Of a stretch of DNA of 9,500 nucleotides, positions 6,282 to 9,500 are shown piece after piece. Positions within the stretch are counted from its first letter, which is position 1; each line of letters starts with the position of its first letter. The position numbers and the translations under genes were made by a program. Source of the DNA: an uncultured Eubacteriales bacterium. Lineage in GTDB: Bacteria; Bacillota; Clostridia; Lachnospirales; Lachnospiraceae. The stretch is taken from positions 1-9,500 of the forward strand of contig ONVB01000185.1 in assembly GCA_900321145.1 (NCBI GenBank). Reading direction: 5' to 3'. The notes below the pieces were generated by a model that saw only the letters and a list, made by a program, of their open reading frames with translations, was not told the origin of the DNA and made no database searches.

Positions 6282-7097
6282 TTATACCAGATTCTCAAGC
6301 ATTATATCCGATGTCAATTTGCTTAACTCCGGTGTCTTGAGCTTTTTCACCGTGTCCTTATCGATCACATCGAGGACATCTATCCTTATGTGTATCGGCT
6401 TGAATACGAAACGTCGAAATACTCTGCGCGAGTTCTTGATGGTGGTAACGACTACCGGACAGCCGGCTTTCTTGGCTATCTTGAAGGCTCCGTCCCTGAA
6501 GGGGAGAAGCGGTACGTCGTCTGTTTTGTTCTCTTTGCCTTCCGGGTAGATCCCTATGCTGCAGTAACCTGACTTTATGTACTCGGCAGCTTTGTTGATG
6601 CTCTTTATGGCTTCCTTTGTCGAGGTTCTGTTGATCGGTATGCAGCCTACGGCGAACATATACTTGCCTACGGCGGGGATTCGCATATTTTCTTCCTTGG
6701 ATACCCATGCCAGATTATGCTTTTTGAAAAGCTCTATACCGACTAAAGGATCGAAGAAGCTCTTGTGATTTGATACCAGGAGGAAAGGCTCGTCCGGGAT
6801 CTTGTCCAATCCGGAGGAATCCACCTTTATCCTGAAGGAGTCTACGAACACCTTTAAGGTTGCGAGTCCGTATCTCCTGTAGATGGTGTCTATGGTCTTC
6901 GGAAGCTTGTTAACATTGATGGTAGAGCCTATGATCACGAAGATCAGAAGCTGTACCAGAAACAGTGATATATATCCGATGAGAGTAAATGCGAGCAGAA
7001 AAGTGACTCTGCCGATGAAGGTTAAAGTGACTGCTCCGTTTATTATGAAGTACACTCCGAGACCAAAGCTTATTATCATGTATATGTAGTGCAGCAT
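6282..7097 (-). CDS. PlsC-family 1-acyl-glycerol-3-phosphate acyltransferase
   Basis: 271 residues from the ATG at 7097, which has a strong AAGGAG six bases upstream; the open frame extends 19 codons further but lacks such a site and would overlap the promoter. Two N-terminal hydrophobic segments (about 8-25 and 31-57) precede the acyltransferase domain. Its motifs are clear: NHKSFFD (110-116, H111 and D116 of HX4D), IPINR (153-157), YPEGKEN (184-190, in place of the usual FPEGTRS) and CPVVV (213-217). Expected reaction: transfer of an acyl chain from acyl-ACP or acyl-CoA to lysophosphatidic acid, giving phosphatidic acid at the cytoplasmic membrane. A related lysophospholipid or other PlsC-type substrate cannot be excluded, so no symbol is assigned. 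It is a single gene convergent with the Bat-like operon and unrelated to it in function as far as can be seen. Confidence 0.9.
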   Translation of the reverse strand: MLHYIYMIISFGLGVYFIINGAVTLTFIGRVTFLLAFTLIGYISLFLVQLLIFVIIGSTINVNKLPKTIDTIYRRYGLATLKVFVDSFRIKVDSSGLDKIPDEPFLLVSNHKSFFDPLVGIELFKKHNLAWVSKEENMRIPAVGKYMFAVGCIPINRTSTKEAIKSINKAAEYIKSGYCSIGIYPEGKENKTDDVPLLPFRDGAFKIAKKAGCPVVVTTIKNSRRVFRRFVFKPIHIRIDVLDVIDKDTVKKLKTPELSKLTSDIMLENLV

Positions 7098-7103
7098 GAT
7101 ACG

Positions 7104-7109
7104 CTCCTT
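7104..7109 (-). promoter_or_regulatory. Ribosome binding site of the acyltransferase gene
   Basis: The minus strand reads AAGGAG six bases before the ATG at 7097. This fixes the start there and not at the longer in-frame ATG at 7154. Confidence 0.85.
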
Positions 7110-7132
7110 GTGTGATTCTTTTTTGCTGAATA

Positions 7133-7161
7133 ATATTAACCTAAAATCAAACAAAAATCAA
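7133..7161 (-). promoter_or_regulatory. Promoter of the acyltransferase gene
   Basis: On the minus strand TTGATT (7161-7156) and TAATAT (7138-7133) are separated by exactly 17 bases, a good sigma-A promoter. Transcription would begin near 7126 and give a short leader with AAGGAG. Confidence 0.7.
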
Positions 7162-7169
7162 TATTACTA

Positions 7170-7198
7170 TGTACAAATCTTTCAAAGTTTGGTAAAAT
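7170..7198 (+). promoter_or_regulatory. Candidate promoter of the two-gene membrane unit
   Basis: TGTACA (7170-7175) and TAAAAT (7193-7198) are separated by 17 bases. The -10 box is good and the -35 matches four of six. It is back to back with the acyltransferase promoter, nine bases away, so the two could interfere with each other. Confidence 0.5.
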
Positions 7199-7260
7199 AC
7201 CCCTAATTGTGTGCGCAGGAAAGATGCGTTATGTAAACATTGTATAAAGCTACATACTGT

Positions 7261-7266
7261 TAGGAG
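7261..7266 (+). promoter_or_regulatory. Ribosome binding site deciding the start at 7274
   Basis: TAGGAG lies seven bases before ATG 7274. It supports this start over the in-frame GTG at 7211, which has no such site. Confidence 0.75.
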
Positions 7267-7273
7267 ACTCAAG

Positions 7274-8041
7274 ATGATCAACGAAAAAAAGGTGGCTTTG
7301 ATGACAAAGGCTGCCATATATGAAAAGCATGAGGAGTATAACGGTTTATATATGAGCCGTTTTTATCAGAGAGACTATGTAAGGTTCAATGTACTAAAGA
7401 CCTGGATCGCGGTGACCGTAGCATTCTGGAGCGTGGTCGGTGCCTATGTATTTCTGCAGTTTCAGAATCTCTTAGAGAAGATCAACGAGATGGATTATTT
7501 CAGCATAATGTATGATCTGATCGGCAGGTATGTGCTGGTCTGTGCGGTTTATTTTGTCTTTGCGTGGTTTCTGTACAACGTGAGATACTTTAAAGCCAAG
7601 AAGGGTTTGGTGGATTACAATTCAAACCTAAGACAGATCATCGAGCTTGAGGAGGGCGGCGGAAAGGTCGTATCCGAGAAGGAATCGCGTGTGTCCAACA
7701 GGGTAGAGGCCAGGGTAGCTCCCGTGCCGAATGCGGAGCGGGGAAATGTAACAAAGAGCGATATGATCGGAAAAGTCAAGGCCGAAGAGGAAGAGAAAAA
7801 ACGGCAGGAGATCATAGAGAATATGAAGCGCCTGAATGAGCAGAAAGCCAAGAGGGCAGAGGCCGAAGAGAAAAAGAGACAGCAGATCGAGATAGAGAAA
7901 CAAAGGATAAGAGAAAACAGGAGACGGCTTGAAGCTGAGCAGATGGAACGCTTTAAGAGAGAGCAGCAGGAGAAGTTCAGCAGAGAGGATCACACCTATA
8001 ACGGTGGTGCAAATAACGACAATATGAGAGGTGACAAGTGA
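7274..8041 (+). CDS. Unrecognised two-TM protein with long coiled-coil tail
   Basis: 255 residues from the ATG at 7274. I do not recognise the family. Two hydrophobic segments (about 43-64 and 83-103) form a hairpin, which should leave both ends in the cytoplasm. After them comes a linker with a glycine turn (127-130), then a highly charged Glu/Lys/Arg/Gln helix (about 166-238) that should form a coiled coil about 70 residues long. The end is Asn/Gly-rich. The stop codon overlaps the next ATG by one base (TGATG), so the two proteins are almost certainly made together and may form a complex. The charged tail suggests a scaffold or filament-like role, but this is a guess. It could also be a lineage-specific envelope protein with no named relatives. 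Confidence 0.85.
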   Translation: MINEKKVALMTKAAIYEKHEEYNGLYMSRFYQRDYVRFNVLKTWIAVTVAFWSVVGAYVFLQFQNLLEKINEMDYFSIMYDLIGRYVLVCAVYFVFAWFLYNVRYFKAKKGLVDYNSNLRQIIELEEGGGKVVSEKESRVSNRVEARVAPVPNAERGNVTKSDMIGKVKAEEEEKKRQEIIENMKRLNEQKAKRAEAEEKKRQQIEIEKQRIRENRRRLEAEQMERFKREQQEKFSREDHTYNGGANNDNMRGDK

Positions 8042-9378
8042 TGCAGGGTATAATGACGGTTCGTGACGCAATAAGGGATTTCTTAAGAAAATTTCATGAA
8101 ATAATTGCTCCGTTATGCAAGTTTATATTTGCATATCTTATTTTCACCTCAATAAACAGTATGTACGGCGGTTCCGAGTTCTTTGAGAAGAAGGTGATCA
8201 TCTTCCTTCTCTCCGTGATCAGCGCTTTGGTTCCGAACTCGGTTGTGGTTTTCATAGGCGGAGTGTCAATCACCGCACACTGTTTTGCTACGGTAAAGGA
8301 AGGCGGTATGGTGTTCATACTTATCTTCCTCCTTATGTACTGCACTTATATGAGGATGTTCCCGAAATGTGCATGGGTTCTCGCGGTTGTTCCCATACTT
8401 TATATGTGGAAGCTCTATTATGCGATACCGATAATAGTAGCCGTTTTCGCAGGTGCTTCAGGTATGATACCGGCTGCGTTCGGCGTGGTTATCTATCACT
8501 ATTCCATACTTGTGAAGGACGTAGCCAAGATGGCGCTCGACGGCACGGAGGACGATAAGGCTTTTGCGGTATATATGCACTTCGTGGACGGTCTGCTCAA
8601 GAACAAAGAGATGCTCATGACCTGTGTTGTGTTTGCGGTAGTCATACTGTTTACGGCGCTGCTTTATCTCCTTCCTTATGACTATTCATGGTATGTTGCC
8701 ATAGTGGTCGGCGGTGTGTTCAATATACTTGCGTTCATGATAGTTTCGGGCAAGCTTGACCAGACAGTGGAGATGGGACAGTTGGTAGGCGGTTCGGTTG
8801 TCGGCATACTTGTTGCCGCGCTGCTGCAGGCCATTAAGAGTCTGGTGGATTATTCGAGAAAAGAAGTCGTCCAGTTTGAGGATGATGAGTATTATTACTA
8901 TGTCAGGGCATTGCCTAAGTTTACAGGCAGAAAGAAGCCCAAGAAGCTCACCAGCGAGGATATGAGAGAGGCTGTAAAGGGCTATGGCAAAAGCATAGAT
9001 GAGGAGCTTGATACCGAAAGAGAGTTCTCGAAAGAGGAAGCTGTAAGAAGGAGACAGGCAAGACAGCAGCGTGAATCGGCACAGGGGGCACCGGAAGAGG
9101 CAAGGCGCGAGCGCCCCGTAAGCGAGAAGCGCTTTCCGGAAGGTGCAAGACCTGCCGGAGCACAGCGCCCGACAGACGGTCAGAGACCGCAGCGCCCGGT
9201 GGATGGAACAAGACCGGCAGGACAGCCGAGACCTGCGGATGGAGCAAGACCGGCAGGACAGCCGAGACCTGCAAATGCGCAGCGACCTGCAGACGGACAA
9301 AGACCGGATGTTCAGCAGAGGCGTGAACGCCCGTCAAGACCGGTTGATGTAAGACAGAATCCCGAGAATCGCCGGTAG
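8041..9378 (+). CDS. Unrecognised polytopic membrane protein with Arg/Pro-rich repeat tail
   Basis: 445 residues from ATG 8041, with AGAGGTGA (8027-8034) ahead of it and a one-base overlap with the previous stop. About eight or nine hydrophobic segments fill residues 25-265 (roughly 25-41, 51-72, 90-106, 110-126, 128-155, 192-211, 217-236, 247-265). They are broken by a charged loop at 157-190. A Tyr-rich acidic stretch, VVQFEDDEYYYYVRALPKF (277-295), begins the cytoplasmic part. From about 295 the chain is soluble: first Lys/Glu-rich, then from about 355 dominated by Arg, Pro, Gly and Gln, with RPxxGxRP-type repeats up to the C-terminus. I recall similar proteins annotated as hypothetical in Lachnospiraceae, but no function. 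Nothing identifies it as a transporter, since no transport motif or ATPase partner is seen. Confidence 0.85.
   Translation: MQGIMTVRDAIRDFLRKFHEIIAPLCKFIFAYLIFTSINSMYGGSEFFEKKVIIFLLSVISALVPNSVVVFIGGVSITAHCFATVKEGGMVFILIFLLMYCTYMRMFPKCAWVLAVVPILYMWKLYYAIPIIVAVFAGASGMIPAAFGVVIYHYSILVKDVAKMALDGTEDDKAFAVYMHFVDGLLKNKEMLMTCVVFAVVILFTALLYLLPYDYSWYVAIVVGGVFNILAFMIVSGKLDQTVEMGQLVGGSVVGILVAALLQAIKSLVDYSRKEVVQFEDDEYYYYVRALPKFTGRKKPKKLTSEDMREAVKGYGKSIDEELDTEREFSKEEAVRRRQARQQRESAQGAPEEARRERPVSEKRFPEGARPAGAQRPTDGQRPQRPVDGTRPAGQPRPADGARPAGQPRPANAQRPADGQRPDVQQRRERPSRPVDVRQNPENRR
9201..9272 (+). repeat. 36-bp tandem duplication within the Arg/Pro tail
   Basis: Bases 9201-9236 and 9237-9272 are the same 36-bp unit with one difference (A at 9208, G at 9244). 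Each unit starts GGATGGA and ends CGAGACCTGC. It encodes the 12-residue unit DGTRPAGQPRPA or DGARPAGQPRPA, so the difference changes Thr to Ala. Related weaker RPxDGxRP units surround it. Confidence 0.9.
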
Positions 9379-9414
9379 ATAACAGACTTCAAAGCAAGGT
9401 GCCATTTGGCGTGC

Positions 9415-9453
9415 GTGTCATTCTGAGAGGAGAAACGCAATGACGAAGTCATT
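9415..9453 (+). repeat. Partial dispersed repeat copy with alternative hairpin
   Basis: GTGTCATTCTGAG (9415-9427) matches the first 13 bases of the 28-bp repeat, then the sequence departs. AATGAC (9439-9444) can pair either with GTCATT at 9417-9422 or with GTCATT at 9448-9453, and the latter leaves a 3-base loop. Confidence 0.6.
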
Positions 9454-9467
9454 ATATAAATGCGTTT
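9433..9467. other. Nested hairpin after the last gene
   Basis: AAACGCA (9433-9439) pairs with TGCGTTT (9461-9467). Inside it AATGAC-GAA-GTCATT (9439-9453) forms a second perfect stem. No T tract follows, so it is not a classical intrinsic terminator, although its position after the stop codon fits transcript-end structure. Confidence 0.45.
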
Positions 9468-9476
9468 CGACGACCG

Positions 9477-9497
9477 GACACGACGATCAGTCGTGTC
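9477..9497. other. Perfect 8-bp stem-loop at the right edge
   Basis: GACACGAC (9477-9484) and GTCGTGTC (9490-9497) are perfect inverted repeats around GATCA. The window ends three bases later, so a following T tract cannot be judged. It may be the terminator of the two-gene unit or part of another repeat. Confidence 0.5.
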
Positions 9498-9500
9498 AAA

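Noticed and set aside
7211..7273. Upstream extension of the coiled-coil protein starting at GTG 7211
   Set aside because: It has no ribosome binding site and starts only 12 bases after the -10 box. The added residues look unlike a protein N-terminus, whereas ATG 7274 has TAGGAG at seven bases.
8686..9300. Minus-strand frame with CRSCSIRRSRLSCRS-like repeats, looking like a Cys-rich repeat protein
   Set aside because: It is the complement of the Arg/Pro repeat tail of the rightward gene. The repetition comes from the plus-strand tandem repeats.

Overview
The window looks like chromosomal DNA of an anaerobic Firmicute, most likely a Lachnospiraceae member (Butyrivibrio/Roseburia-like). The grounds are moderate GC, heavy use of ATA (Ile) and AGA/AGG (Arg) codons, purine-rich GGAG-type ribosome binding sites, and a protein style I associate with that family. 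This is inference; no marker gene such as rRNA is present.

Layout. (1) Bases 1-501 hold the 5' part of a leftward gene for a polytopic membrane protein, possibly the sensor half of a chemotaxis receptor; it runs off the left edge. (2) A 225-bp AT-rich divergent promoter region carries a perfect 16-bp palindrome overlapping the best rightward promoter. (3) Bases 727-6146 are a rightward six-gene Bat/MoxR-type operon: MoxR AAA+ ATPase, DUF58 protein, a small one-TM protein, two membrane-anchored VWA proteins and a one-TM TPR protein. The first five genes overlap or nearly touch. The sixth follows a 134-bp gap filled with short repeats. (4) Bases 6147-6281 separate convergent genes and contain three copies of a short dispersed repeat, two of them facing each other as a long hairpin with T tracts on both sides, which looks like a bidirectional terminator. 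(5) Bases 6282-7097 encode a leftward PlsC-type acyltransferase with a good promoter. (6) Bases 7274-9378 are a rightward two-gene unit of unrecognised membrane proteins with long charged tails (coiled coil; Arg/Pro repeats). (7) The last 122 bases hold another partial copy of the repeat and two strong hairpins.

How the genes may work together. By analogy with known MoxR/DUF58/VWA/TPR loci, the MoxR ATPase would act as a chaperone or remodelling factor for the VWA proteins at the membrane, with the TPR protein as an interaction scaffold. Such loci are tied to stress or oxygen tolerance and envelope integrity in other bacteria. No BatD-like gene is present. The system itself is not new. The less described items are the repeat family, including an apparent compensatory base pair, and the final two-gene membrane unit.
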